From an uncultured Clostridium sp. (lineage in GTDB: Bacteria > Bacillota > Clostridia > Clostridiales > Clostridiaceae), in NCBI GenBank assembly GCA_934755305.1, contig CAKVLD010000003.1, forward strand, positions 62,001-126,000: a stretch of 64,000 bases of DNA, read 5' to 3'. Below, in pieces: positions 43,662 through 52,938 of the stretch (position 1 is its first letter; each line of letters begins with the position of its first letter). The position numbers and the translations under genes are program-made. The notes below the pieces were generated by a model. That model was given only the letters and a program-made list of their open reading frames with translations, was not told the DNA's origin and made no database searches.

Positions 43662-43740
43662 CTCTCCTTGTTATGTTAATAACTTGACAATGTTTTATTT
43701 CTAAGATAATATTGTCATACAAAACTGTTGATAAGGAGAG
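43662..43740 (+). terminator. Long hairpin ending LysR transcripts, with the next gene's promoter inside it
   Basis: CTCTCCTT (43662-43669) pairs with AAGGAGAG (43733-43740), followed by T6. An inner TGACAAT/ATTGTCA stem (43685-43691 with 43711-43717) is symmetrically placed, 15 nt from the outer stem on each side. The 3' arm doubles as the ribosome site of the next gene. Confidence 0.55.
43684..43712 (+). promoter_or_regulatory. Promoter of the DAACS symporter gene
   Basis: TTGACA (43684-43689), 17-bp spacer, TAATAT (43707-43712). Both boxes overlap the inverted repeat TGACAAT...ATTGTCA, a possible operator. Confidence 0.6.
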
Positions 43741-43749
43741 TTTTTTACA

Positions 43750-45099
43750 ATGTTATTTAACAAAAGAAAAGATAATACCACTAACTTAGCGAAAAAAATG
43801 CTTATCTCATTATTTTTAGGCTTAATTGCTGGGGCAATAATTATATTTATACGAGAATATTTAAATTCATCTGGAAATTCTAATACATGGGCATTAATTA
43901 ATAATATATTTTTTCAGGATATTACCACGGAAGAAGGAAGACATTCACTTGGTCTTTTTTATATTATAGGACAATTATTTATTAATTCTCTTCAATTAAT
44001 AATAGTTCCTATGATTTTTTCTTCTATAGCTCTTGCTATGTGTAATATTAATGATACAAAAACCTTAGGTAGAATTTCTTATAAAACCTTACTAGGATTT
44101 CTTACCACATCTCTCTTTGCTTTAATTGTAGCAGGTATCTTTGCATATATATCTCATAAGGGTAACTTTTTTGCAGTAGAAATTAGTAGTATAGACCTTA
44201 AAGAAACTTCCTCTTCTAGCAATCCTCTATTAGTTTTAATAGATACAATTCCAAATAATATTTTTTCAGTATTTTCTACTAATTCAAGAGTTCTATCAAT
44301 AGTATTTTTAGCCATTGTTACAGGACTTTGTATAAATAAATTAGATACAAAAATATTAATAATCAAGGATTTACTTACTGATATAAACAATATAATAACT
44401 GTATTTTTAACATTTATTATTAACAGAATATCTCCATTTGCTATATTTGCACTTATTTTAAGAACTTTTGCTGTATACGGTGTTGAACATTTAAAATCAG
44501 CATTAACTTATATGTTAGTAGTTTCTTTAGCATCAATATTATTTTTAGTAGTGGGATATCCTCTATTTATATATATAAACACTGGATTAAATCCAATTAT
44601 CTTTATGAAAAAAATAAATAAAGTCGCTCTTTTAGGATTTTCAGCTGCCACTTCTGCTGCTGCTTTATCTTTAAATACCAAAACTACTGTAGAAGAGCTA
44701 GGTGTTAGTAAAGAGATTGCTTCTTTTACTTTACCTTTAGGTATGACAATTAATATGAATGGTACTGCTATAATGCAAGTTATTGCTGCTGTATTTATTT
44801 CTTCTAGTTCGGGATACGATATAAGTATTGCTAATATAATTACTATTGCACTACTAGCTCTTATATCTTCAATAGGAACACCTGCTGCTCCAGGCTCTTC
44901 TTCTATAATTTTATTTTCAATTTTAACTGGTATGGGATATACTAATAGTGCTACTGTTATGGCTTATTCTCTTATCTTAGCAATTAACAGACCTATTGAT
45001 ATGTTAATTACAGCTTTAAATGTTGTAGGAGATGCTGCAACTGCTGTAGTAGTAGCTAAATCAGAGAATGTTTTAAGCGAAGATATATATTATTCTTAA
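43750..45099 (+). CDS. Dicarboxylate/amino acid:cation symporter (DAACS family, TcyP/GltP-like)
   Basis: 449 aa with about eight helices and two re-entrant loops. Family motifs: LIIVPMIFSSIALAM near residue 82, the serine-rich loop SAATSAAALS near residue 298, PLGMTINMNGTAIMQ (ion and substrate site) and SIGTPAAPGSSSII near residue 377. It couples Na+ or H+ to uptake of glutamate, dicarboxylates or cystine. The length and the IFFQDITTEEGRHSLGLFY insert after helix 1 resemble the cystine carrier TcyP, but the substrate is not certain. Single gene with its own promoter and terminator. Confidence 0.85.
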   Translation: MLFNKRKDNTTNLAKKMLISLFLGLIAGAIIIFIREYLNSSGNSNTWALINNIFFQDITTEEGRHSLGLFYIIGQLFINSLQLIIVPMIFSSIALAMCNINDTKTLGRISYKTLLGFLTTSLFALIVAGIFAYISHKGNFFAVEISSIDLKETSSSSNPLLVLIDTIPNNIFSVFSTNSRVLSIVFLAIVTGLCINKLDTKILIIKDLLTDINNIITVFLTFIINRISPFAIFALILRTFAVYGVEHLKSALTYMLVVSLASILFLVVGYPLFIYINTGLNPIIFMKKINKVALLGFSAATSAAALSLNTKTTVEELGVSKEIASFTLPLGMTINMNGTAIMQVIAAVFISSSSGYDISIANIITIALLALISSIGTPAAPGSSSIILFSILTGMGYTNSATVMAYSLILAINRPIDMLITALNVVGDAATAVVVAKSENVLSEDIYYS

Positions 45100-45132
45100 T
45101 AATATATAATAAAGAAATATTAAAAGTAATAT

Positions 45133-45177
45133 AAAAAAATATTCATACTAAATTAATTTTTATTATGAATATTTTTT
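45133..45177 (+). terminator. Terminator of the DAACS symporter gene
   Basis: AAAAAAATATTCATA (45133-45147) pairs with TATGAATATTTTTT (45164-45177); T-rich on the right. Confidence 0.75.
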
Positions 45178-45217
45178 ATTTTTTATTAAATATTATTTAA
45201 TAAAATTAACATTTCGC

Positions 45218-45245
45218 TAGACTTTTCTGTATTTTCCTGTATAAT
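45218..45245 (+). promoter_or_regulatory. Promoter of the DUF969-DUF979-pcp cluster
   Basis: TAGACT (45218-45223), 16-bp spacer, TATAAT (45240-45245). The start codon at 45285 is preceded by AAGGATGAGAG. Confidence 0.6.
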
Positions 45246-45284
45246 TATAAAATATAAAATCAAGAGATGAAAGGATGAGAGTTT

Positions 45285-45956
45285 ATGGCTCTAATTGGAA
45301 TTTTAATAATAATAATTGGGTTTGCTCTACAGCTTGATACTATTGCAGTTGTTGTTTCAGCTGGTATAATTACTGGTTTAGTGGCTGATATGAGTATAAA
45401 CGAAATACTTACAACTTTAGGAACAACATTTATAAACAATAGAACTATGGTTTTATTTACATTAACATTACCTGTAATTGGTTTATGTGAAAGATATGGA
45501 TTAAAAGCCAAAGCAACTATGCTTATTGAAAAGGTAAAAGGTATATCTACTGGTAGATTTTTAAGTGGATATACATTAATAAGAGAACTTGCTATATCTA
45601 TGGGAGTTACACTTGGTGGACATCCTCAATTTGTAAGACCTCTTATAAGCCCAATGTCACTTAGTGCCTCAGAAGCTAAATACGGTAAGTTAGACGAAAA
45701 TGATGAAGATTTAATTAAAGGATATGCGGCTGCATCTGATAACATTGGTAACTTCTTTGGACAAAATGTATTTATAGCTAATTCAGGTGTATTATTAATA
45801 GTTGGTACATTGTCAACTGCCGGATATGATATAGATAACTTAGCAATAGCCAAAGCATCTATCCCTATTGCTATAATAGCCTTCTTATTATGGATTTTAC
45901 AAAACTACTTATTAGATATAAGACTTAAAAGAAAATATTCAAATAAGAATAAGTAA
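45285..45956 (+). CDS. DUF969 membrane protein, probable 5-oxoproline carrier component
   Basis: 223 aa with about five to six membrane helices. Conserved polar loops: YTLIRELAISMGVTLGGHPQ and AAASDNIGNFFGQNVFIANS, the marks of the DUF969 family. It resembles one half of a GntP/ArsB-type ion transporter. The partner DUF979 gene follows 20 bp later and a pyroglutamyl peptidase gene after that. DUF969/DUF979 have been proposed from gene clustering as a 5-oxoproline (pyroglutamate) transporter; I rely on that association, not on direct proof. Confidence 0.85.
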   Translation: MALIGILIIIIGFALQLDTIAVVVSAGIITGLVADMSINEILTTLGTTFINNRTMVLFTLTLPVIGLCERYGLKAKATMLIEKVKGISTGRFLSGYTLIRELAISMGVTLGGHPQFVRPLISPMSLSASEAKYGKLDENDEDLIKGYAAASDNIGNFFGQNVFIANSGVLLIVGTLSTAGYDIDNLAIAKASIPIAIIAFLLWILQNYLLDIRLKRKYSNKNK

Positions 45957-45976
45957 TATTAAGGAGGGCAAACTTT

Positions 45977-46906
45977 ATGGATATAACACAAATTTCTAAT
46001 ATATTGCTAGAAGTATTCTTTATTATGGTAGGTTTATTCATGGCAATAACTATGATTTTCACCTTAAAAGATACAGAACATAAAACTAAGATAGGTACAA
46101 CTTTATTTTGGGGAATATTAGCTATCATATTTATATTCGGTAACTTTATACCAGGTAACATCGTTGGTATATTACTTATAGTAATTGCATTACTTTCTGC
46201 ATTTAAACAAGTTAATATAGGAACTTTAAAGCAATTAGATGATACATTTTCAAAATTACAAGCTGAAAAATTAGGTTTAAAAATCTTTATACCTTCTTTA
46301 GCTATAGCATTAATTGCTTTATTAATTGCTCAATACACTGACTTATCTAGCACAGTAGCTATAGGTATTGCTTCAGTGCTAGCTTTAGTACTGACATTTA
46401 TTATTACAAAATCTACTGCTGTAGAATTTATTGAAGATAGTAATAGAATGTTCCAATCAGTAGGTAAATTTGCTATTTTACCACAATTATTAGCTTCATT
46501 AGGTGCTTTATTCACAGCTGCTGGAGTTGGTGATATAATATCTAACTTAATTTCTAATGTAATACCTGAAGGAAATAAGTTCTTAGGTGTAGTAGCTTAC
46601 TGTATTGGTATGGCTCTATTTACAGCAATCATGGGTAATGCTTTTGCTGCCTTCTCAGTAATCACAGTTGGTATAGGTATACCATTTGTAATTATGCAAG
46701 GTGGAGATCCTGTTATTGCTTCTACTTTGGCAATGACTGCTGGATTCTGCGGAACATTAATAACTCCTATGGCTGCTAATTTTAACATGCTACCAGCTGC
46801 ATTATTACAAACTAAAGATAAAAGTGCAGTAATAAAAGTACAAGCACCATTTGCAGGAATACTATTATTAACACACATAGTTTTAATGTACTTCTTAGCA
46901 TTCTAA
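45977..46906 (+). CDS. DUF979 membrane protein, partner of DUF969
   Basis: 309 aa with about nine to ten membrane helices. Family-like polar stretches: GALFTAAGVGDIISNLI, MGNAFAAFSVITVGIGIPF and TAGFCGTLITPMAANFNMLPAAL. This last (GTLxTPMAANFN) looks like the substrate or ion site. It has AAGGAGGG before its ATG, 20 bp after DUF969, so both are made together and probably form one carrier. A hairpin (46948-46982) separates it from pcp. Confidence 0.86.
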   Translation: MDITQISNILLEVFFIMVGLFMAITMIFTLKDTEHKTKIGTTLFWGILAIIFIFGNFIPGNIVGILLIVIALLSAFKQVNIGTLKQLDDTFSKLQAEKLGLKIFIPSLAIALIALLIAQYTDLSSTVAIGIASVLALVLTFIITKSTAVEFIEDSNRMFQSVGKFAILPQLLASLGALFTAAGVGDIISNLISNVIPEGNKFLGVVAYCIGMALFTAIMGNAFAAFSVITVGIGIPFVIMQGGDPVIASTLAMTAGFCGTLITPMAANFNMLPAALLQTKDKSAVIKVQAPFAGILLLTHIVLMYFLAF

Positions 46907-46947
46907 TAAAATTAATAATTTAATGTTAAAATAATAATGACTTATAC

Positions 46948-46982
46948 AAGTGAACCTAGAACTTATTTAAATAGGTTCACTT
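46948..46982 (+). terminator. Hairpin between DUF979 and pcp
   Basis: AAGTGAACCTA (46948-46958) and TAGGTTCACTT (46972-46982), a perfect 11-bp stem with a 13-nt loop. Only AATTTAT follows, so termination may be partial. Confidence 0.6.
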
Positions 46983-47012
46983 AATTTATAAATAAAAGAG
47001 AGGAAATTTTTT

Positions 47013-47654
47013 ATGAAAGTTTTAATAACAGGTTTCGATCCATTTGGAGGAGAAAATATAAATCCAGCTTTAGAAGCTGTAAAAATGTTACCAGATACTA
47101 TATCTGGAGCTGAAGTAATTAAGTTAGAAATCCCAACAGTATTCAGAAAATCTTTAGAGAAGATAGAAGAAAATATAATTAAACATAATCCTGATATAGT
47201 TATCTCTGTTGGCCAAGCAGGTGGAAGATATGATATTACTCCAGAAAGAATTGCAATAAATATTGATGATGCTAGAATTCCTGATAATGAAAAAAATCAA
47301 CCTCTTGATGTATCAATATTCGAAGATGGACAAAATGCATACTTCTCAAATCTTCCAATAAAAGCTATGGTTAACGAAGTTAGATCTGCTTCCTTGCCAG
47401 CATCTGTTTCCAATACAGCTGGAACATTTGTATGTAATCACGTTATGTACGGAATACTATATATGATAGACAAAAAGTATCCAAACATAAAGGGCGGATT
47501 TATTCATGTTCCTTATATCCCTTCACAAGTAGTAACAAAGCCTAATATGCCTTCAATGTCACTTGAAAACATAGCAAAGGCATTAGAATTATGTATTAAA
47601 GCAGCAGTAGAAAATAAAGAAGATATAAAAACAGTCGGAGGTACTATCTGCTAA
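47013..47654 (+). CDS. pcp: Pyrrolidone-carboxylate (pyroglutamyl) peptidase I
   Basis: 213 aa, standard length. Cytoplasmic cysteine peptidase (C15) that removes N-terminal pyroglutamate from peptides. Visible: MKVLITGFDPFGGENINPA at the start; the catalytic Glu in ITPERIAINIDDARIPDN (about residue 80); the Cys in NTAGTFVCNHVMYGILY (about residue 143); and the His in GGFIHVPYIP (about residue 167). AGAGAGG precedes the ATG. The stop overlaps the next start as TAATG, so translation is coupled to the cyclotransferase-like gene. Confidence 0.95.
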   Translation: MKVLITGFDPFGGENINPALEAVKMLPDTISGAEVIKLEIPTVFRKSLEKIEENIIKHNPDIVISVGQAGGRYDITPERIAINIDDARIPDNEKNQPLDVSIFEDGQNAYFSNLPIKAMVNEVRSASLPASVSNTAGTFVCNHVMYGILYMIDKKYPNIKGGFIHVPYIPSQVVTKPNMPSMSLENIAKALELCIKAAVENKEDIKTVGGTIC

Positions 47655-48085
47655 TGAAAAACAACATTAACATCTTTGTTTATGGAAGTTTAAGAAAAGG
47701 ATTTTTTAATTACGAAAAATATTTAGAAGGAAAGGTAGCTAAAATAAAACCTGCTATATTAAAGAATATGGACCTATACCATATGCCTTATAAAGGTTAT
47801 CCAGCTATACTTCCTGGAACATCTGAGGTTTTAGGCGAAATAATAGTTGTTAATGATTATGAAAACACTATTCCACCTATAGATAAAATGGAAGGATTTA
47901 TTGGAGAAGATAATCCCAATAATGAATATCATAAAAAACTTTTAGAAGTTGAATTATTAAATACAGGGGAAAAAGAAAAATGTTATGTTTATTTCTATAA
48001 TAAAGACATAGATAATCTTTTCAATGATAAAGCTATACATATTCCAGATGGAAATTGGGCAAAATATATGCTTAATTCAAAATAA
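47654..48085 (+). CDS. Gamma-glutamylcyclotransferase-family protein
   Basis: 143 aa, typical AIG2/GGCT size. Glycine-loop motif NIFVYGSLRKGFFNYE at the start, and the conserved acid in IDKMEGFIGED (about residue 78) that catalyses cyclisation in this family. Members release 5-oxoproline from gamma-glutamyl amines or peptides. Being coupled to pcp and following a putative 5-oxoproline carrier gives a consistent pyroglutamate theme. The exact substrate is unknown. Confidence 0.85.
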   Translation: MKNNINIFVYGSLRKGFFNYEKYLEGKVAKIKPAILKNMDLYHMPYKGYPAILPGTSEVLGEIIVVNDYENTIPPIDKMEGFIGEDNPNNEYHKKLLEVELLNTGEKEKCYVYFYNKDIDNLFNDKAIHIPDGNWAKYMLNSK

Positions 48086-48090
48086 AATTA

Positions 48091-48123
48091 AAGGAACAGG
48101 AATTATTTTTTATCCTGTTCCTT
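48091..48123. terminator. Terminator between the pcp cluster and polC
   Basis: AAGGAACAGGA (48091-48101) and TCCTGTTCCTT (48113-48123), a perfect 11-bp stem with an 11-nt loop. It lies between two convergent genes and suits both, with moderate U content on each side. Confidence 0.8.
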
Positions 48124-48150
48124 CTCTTTTCTATAAATATTTAATTAATC

Positions 48151-51100
48151 CTAGAACATTCCATCAAAGAAGCTTACTTGATCACTTTCTGATAAACCGT
48201 CTAAACATCCAAACTTTTTCAAAAGATCAACTGCTGCATTACCAATCTTAGCTCTCTTCTTTAAATTATCTATTGAAATTATAGGTGTATCTTCGTGTAC
48301 AGCATTATATATTGACTCTGCTGCAACATTCCCCATACCTGATATACTATTTAAAGGTGGTCTTAGTCCTTCCTCTTCTAGCTTAAACTTTGTTGCATCT
48401 GATTCATATAAATCTATTGGTAAAAACTTAATACCTCTTTCATACATCTCTAAAACTATCTCTAGATCATCATACATATCTTTATCCTTTGGAGCTGCAT
48501 CATTACCTTGCATATTTATTTCTTTCATTTTTTCTCTAACTTTTTGCGGCCCAAAAATCATAAATTCTGCATCAAAAGCTTTTGCTCTTATAGTGAAATA
48601 TGCAGTATAATAAGCTTTTGGTATATGAACTTTAAACCATGCAATTCTAAATGCCATCATTACATAAGCAGCAGCATGTTCTTTAGGGAACATGTACTTG
48701 ATTTTTTTACAAGAGTCTATATACCATTCTGGTACATCATTGTCTCTCATTAATTTTTCATACTCTGCCCATTTTTCTGGATCTTTTAAAGCTTTACCCT
48801 TACGAACTGTTTCCATTATCTTGAAAGAAGTATCTTTAGGTAAACCTTGCTTAATTAGATAAACCATAATATCATCTCTACAACATACCGCATCACTAAT
48901 ACTAGTAATTGTTCCAGCATCAATTAAATCTTTAGCATTTCCAAGCCAAACATCAGTACCATGAGATAATCCTGATATACATAATAAATCCGAAAAACTT
49001 GTAGGCATTGTATCTAATAACATCCCTCTAACAAACTTAGTACCAAACTCAGGTATTCCAAAAGTTCCAACCTTAGAATTTATTTGTTCTGGTGTTACTC
49101 CAAGAGCCTTTGTAGATGAAAATAAAGACATAGTTTCCTTATCATCTAAAGGTATAGTTTGAGGATCCACCCCTGTAATATCTTGAAGCATCCTTATTAC
49201 AGTAGGATCATCATGACCAAGTATATCTAACTTTAATAAATTTTGATCAATTGAGTGATAATCAAAATGAGTGGTTATAATATCTGAATTTGGATCATCT
49301 GCTGGGTGTTGAACTGGACAGAACTCAAAAATTTCTCTACCCTTTGGTACTACTATTATACCTCCTGGATGCTGTCCAGTAGTTCTTTTAATTCCTGTAC
49401 ATCCTTTTGAAATTCTCATAATTTCAGCTTTATTAACACTTTTTCCTCTTTCATCAAAGTATTTTTTTACATATCCAAAAGCTGTCTTTTCTGCAATTGT
49501 ACCTATAGTTCCTGCCTTAAATGTTGTTCCTTTACCAAATATAACTTCTGTATATCTATGTGCTTTCCCTTGATATTCCCCAGAGAAATTTAAATCTATA
49601 TCTGGTTCCTTATCACCATTAAATCCAAGGAAAGTTTCAAAGGGTATATCCATACCATCCTTACTCATATTTTCTCCGCATACAGGACAAGCCTTATCAG
49701 GTAAGTCAAAACCATTTTTAGCACCATAATCATTAAAATCAGAATGCTTACATTTTGGACACCTATAATGGGGAGGTAAAGCATTAACTTCTGTTATACC
49801 TGTCATGTATGCTACTACTGACGATCCAACAGATCCTCTTGAACCAACTAAATATCCATCTTCATTTGACTTCCACACTAGCTTTTGAGCGATGATATAC
49901 ATAACGGAGAACCCATTTTTAATAATGGAATCTAATTCCCTATCAAGTCTCTCTTGAACTATTTCTGGCAAATTATCGCCATATAATTCATGAGCTTTTC
50001 CATAAGCAATATCTTTAATGGTTTGCTCACATCCTTCTATGTGAGGTGGACATTTTTCTGGAGAAATAGGACTTATTTGCTCACACATATCTGAAATTTT
50101 ATTAGTATTTGTTACAACTACTTCATATGCCCTCTCTCTTCCTAGATATGAAAACTCTTCAAGCATCTCTTCTGTTGTTCTTAGATATAATGGTGCTTGA
50201 TCATCTGCATCTTTAAATCCTTGTCCCGCTTCTAATATACGTCTATATATTTCATCTTCTGGATCCATAAAATGTACATCCCCTGTTGCTACTACAAGTT
50301 TACCTAGCTTATCTCCAAGACGTATTATCTTCTTATTTATTTCCTTTATATATTCAATATCCGGAACTTGGCCGTTTCTTACTAGATATTCATTATTTCC
50401 AAGAGGTTGAATTTCTAAATAATCATAATCTTTTGCTATATTTTCAATCTCTTCTTCAGATTTTCCAAGTAAAATTGCTTGGAACAACTCACCTTCACTA
50501 CATGCACTTCCTAATATCAATCCTTCTGAATATTTCTTATACATGCTCTTTAATATACGAGGTTTCTTATAAAAATAATCTAAATGTGAATATGAAACTA
50601 GCTTATATAAATTCTTTAATCCCACATAATTTTTTGCAAGGATTATAGCATGATGTGTTTTTACCTTCTTATAGGCAACCTTTTTAGCTTCTTCATCTGA
50701 AGCATATTCTTCTATATCCTTAAGAGTTTTAGCACCTCTTTCCTTTAACTTATCAAGCATTATATTAAATACTTTAACAGTTGTATCAACATCATCTAAA
50801 GCTCTATGTGCCACATCTACTCTTATACCTAAACTCTTAGCAATTCTTCCAAGTTTATAAGTTTTAAAATCAGGAAATAATTCCTGTGCCAAAGTTAAAG
50901 TATCTAAATAAGTAAAGTCAAATTCATACCCTAACTCTCTAGCATTATGTTGTAAGAAATTTATATCAAAAGCTGCATTATGAGCTACAAGTACTGTACC
51001 CTTTATAAATTCAAGCATCTTAGGAAATACATCATCTATTATATCTGCATCCTTAACCATATCATCTGTTATATTAGTAACTTCTACAACTCTTAAAGGA

Positions 51101-52521
51101 ATAGGTTTTTCTGGATTAACAAATGTGCTAAAAGTATCTATTACTTTTCCATCTTTAATTTTCATTATTCCTATTTCAGTTATTTTTTCAATCTCTGGTG
51201 AAAAACCTGTAGTTTCTAAATCAAGCACACAATAAGTAGTATCTATATCCTGTCCCTTATCGTTAGTTACAGCTGGTTTTTTATCAGGTGCTAAATAAGC
51301 TTCCACACCATAAATAACCTTCATATCTTTGTTATCTCTTCCCAAAAGTTTATGAGCTTCTGGAAAGGCTTGAACTACACCATGATCTGTAATAGCTATA
51401 GATTTCATTCCCCAGCTCATTGCTCTCTTAATTAAATCTGCTGCACTTGTCATAGCATCCATTTGGCTCATCTTTGTATGCATATGTAATTCAACTCTCT
51501 TTTCTTCTGAAGAGTCAAATCTTACACTTTTTGCAAGCCCCTTAGTTTCTACTATAACATTTGCTATAACCTCTACTTCATTAGAAAATTTACTATAACC
51601 TGCATTTCCTAAAAGCTTCACCCCTCTAGCTTTTTTTAGTTTTGAGAACACTTCTTCAAATTCTTCTCCCTTAACAAAGCTCTTACAAGTCATAGAACTT
51701 GATCCATCATATAAATCAAATGAAATCAATACTTTTCCACTTCTTAATTCTCTTGTTTCTATATTTGATATTTCACCCGATATAGCTACTCTTCCCTCAT
51801 CTGGTGTAATATCTGTTATTTTAATAATTTGTTCATTAATATTTGAACTTCTACCTAGAATTAAGAAAGGATTATTCTTTTTCTTGCTGCCCTTTTCATG
51901 CTTTTCTTCTTCTACTTTATTTTCTTGTTTAGGTTCATCTGGAGTCATTTCTAATGTTTTACCTCTTGCTGCTGCAACTTCTTGTAATTGTTTTTGTATA
52001 ATAAGCATTTCTTTTCTACTTTTATCCTTATCATACATAATTAATTCTTCTGCAGTTACATCATCCATAAAATTTATATGATAAAATCTTCCATATGAAC
52101 TTTTTATTATACTTTGAATCTCTTTATCGTACTTTAGTTGCTTTAAAATAAAAGAAACTACAATCTTAAATTTGAAGTTAATTTCTTTTTCTGCTATTTC
52201 AAGCTTACAATTATTTATAGCAGCTTGTAAAAGAGGATGTTTTTGGGCATATAACACTATCACATCCTTAATCTCTTCTTCAAGAGGTTTCCTAACAACA
52301 TTTTCACCATATTCTATAGTTATCATGGAATCATTTAGTAAAAATCTTTGCTTTATAAAATTATTAAGGCCTTCTATTTCACTTATTTCAATATATCTAT
52401 CTGAAGTAAGTTCTAATTCAAGTACCTTTGTTTTTTTTCTTAGTATTGCATTTGCCACATATGCTTTACTTATATTTTTTCCTGCTAGATAATCTGAAAA
52501 AACTTCATTTACTCTTTTCAT
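48151..52521 (-). CDS. polC: DNA polymerase III alpha subunit, Gram-positive PolC type
   Basis: 1456 aa from the ATG at 52519-52521. The frame extends to a TTG at 52572, but that has no ribosome site, while the ATG has AAAGG upstream. Order: N-terminal domain, OB fold (about 225-320), PHP domain (VELHMHTKMSQMDAMTSAAD), an inserted DEDD 3'-5' exonuclease (YCVLDLETTGFSPEIEKITE near 415, HRALDDVDTT), and zinc-finger cysteines (CPKCKHSDFN, CPVCGENM). The polymerase core has LVGSRGSVGSSVVAYMTG and EPDIDLNFSGEYQ (catalytic Asp residues). This is the replicative polymerase of low-GC Gram-positives. The 5' gap holds repeat copy B. Confidence 0.96.
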   Translation of the reverse strand: MKRVNEVFSDYLAGKNISKAYVANAILRKKTKVLELELTSDRYIEISEIEGLNNFIKQRFLLNDSMITIEYGENVVRKPLEEEIKDVIVLYAQKHPLLQAAINNCKLEIAEKEINFKFKIVVSFILKQLKYDKEIQSIIKSSYGRFYHINFMDDVTAEELIMYDKDKSRKEMLIIQKQLQEVAAARGKTLEMTPDEPKQENKVEEEKHEKGSKKKNNPFLILGRSSNINEQIIKITDITPDEGRVAISGEISNIETRELRSGKVLISFDLYDGSSSMTCKSFVKGEEFEEVFSKLKKARGVKLLGNAGYSKFSNEVEVIANVIVETKGLAKSVRFDSSEEKRVELHMHTKMSQMDAMTSAADLIKRAMSWGMKSIAITDHGVVQAFPEAHKLLGRDNKDMKVIYGVEAYLAPDKKPAVTNDKGQDIDTTYCVLDLETTGFSPEIEKITEIGIMKIKDGKVIDTFSTFVNPEKPIPLRVVEVTNITDDMVKDADIIDDVFPKMLEFIKGTVLVAHNAAFDINFLQHNARELGYEFDFTYLDTLTLAQELFPDFKTYKLGRIAKSLGIRVDVAHRALDDVDTTVKVFNIMLDKLKERGAKTLKDIEEYASDEEAKKVAYKKVKTHHAIILAKNYVGLKNLYKLVSYSHLDYFYKKPRILKSMYKKYSEGLILGSACSEGELFQAILLGKSEEEIENIAKDYDYLEIQPLGNNEYLVRNGQVPDIEYIKEINKKIIRLGDKLGKLVVATGDVHFMDPEDEIYRRILEAGQGFKDADDQAPLYLRTTEEMLEEFSYLGRERAYEVVVTNTNKISDMCEQISPISPEKCPPHIEGCEQTIKDIAYGKAHELYGDNLPEIVQERLDRELDSIIKNGFSVMYIIAQKLVWKSNEDGYLVGSRGSVGSSVVAYMTGITEVNALPPHYRCPKCKHSDFNDYGAKNGFDLPDKACPVCGENMSKDGMDIPFETFLGFNGDKEPDIDLNFSGEYQGKAHRYTEVIFGKGTTFKAGTIGTIAEKTAFGYVKKYFDERGKSVNKAEIMRISKGCTGIKRTTGQHPGGIIVVPKGREIFEFCPVQHPADDPNSDIITTHFDYHSIDQNLLKLDILGHDDPTVIRMLQDITGVDPQTIPLDDKETMSLFSSTKALGVTPEQINSKVGTFGIPEFGTKFVRGMLLDTMPTSFSDLLCISGLSHGTDVWLGNAKDLIDAGTITSISDAVCCRDDIMVYLIKQGLPKDTSFKIMETVRKGKALKDPEKWAEYEKLMRDNDVPEWYIDSCKKIKYMFPKEHAAAYVMMAFRIAWFKVHIPKAYYTAYFTIRAKAFDAEFMIFGPQKVREKMKEINMQGNDAAPKDKDMYDDLEIVLEMYERGIKFLPIDLYESDATKFKLEEEGLRPPLNSISGMGNVAAESIYNAVHEDTPIISIDNLKKRAKIGNAAVDLLKKFGCLDGLSESDQVSFFDGMF

Positions 52522-52650
52522 TGTACTTTCAACCTTTCTTAAAAGATTTTTAGTATCTGTTATAAAGACCAAATTAATATATGCATTTTTACTGCATCTA
52601 TTATATTAACATTTTTAAATATAGCTTTCTATATGTTTATATTTTCCAAA

Positions 52651-52938
52651 ATAAAAAAGTGGCTTCGCCACGCTTTTATTACTTTAAAGCACATTTTTAA
52701 TAGCAATTATATTTTTTTAATTTAACACATCTTGACTGAAGTCACTTTTTTTAGCCTGTCAAAAGGTTCTAAAAGAAAAATAATTCATTATAAAAATGCC
52801 ATTTAATTATTTTTCTTTTTGGTTCTTTTGCGGCACTATAATTATTTTTAACGTATTTGCCATCTTACATAACTGAAAGCCTGTAATATTCAGTATTCAC
52901 TATCAAAAAAAATTTATAAATTTCTTTACGTTAAAAAA
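52651..52938. repeat. Dispersed structured intergenic repeat, copy B
   Basis: About 288 bp, same orientation as 33195-33480; 205-bp core 52734-52938 nearly identical. Left end GTGGCTTCGCCAC is a tight hairpin with U-runs on both sides. Then a variable stretch, the AAAAGAAAAATAAT/ATTATTTTTCTTTT hairpin, and the 94-nt module closed by TTTTTAACGTA (52845-52855) and TACGTTAAAAA. It lies upstream of polC and downstream of pullulanase. Confidence 0.85.
52653..52676 (-). terminator. Terminator-like hairpin at the polC-proximal end of repeat copy B
   Basis: GTGGC-GAA-GCCAC on the minus strand, followed by U6 (complement of A6 at 52653-52658). It would end any minus-strand transcript of the repeat about 80 bp before the polC leader. 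Copy A has the same hairpin with a changed loop. Confidence 0.7.

Noticed and set aside
50286..50648. 120-codon plus-strand frame within polC
   Set aside because: Lies wholly inside the essential polymerase gene and has no recognisable features.
52745..52760. TTGACA on the minus strand in repeat copy B as a -35 box for a small RNA
   Set aside because: Copy A has TTGAAT at the same place and no -10 box sits at the right distance, so it is not a conserved promoter.
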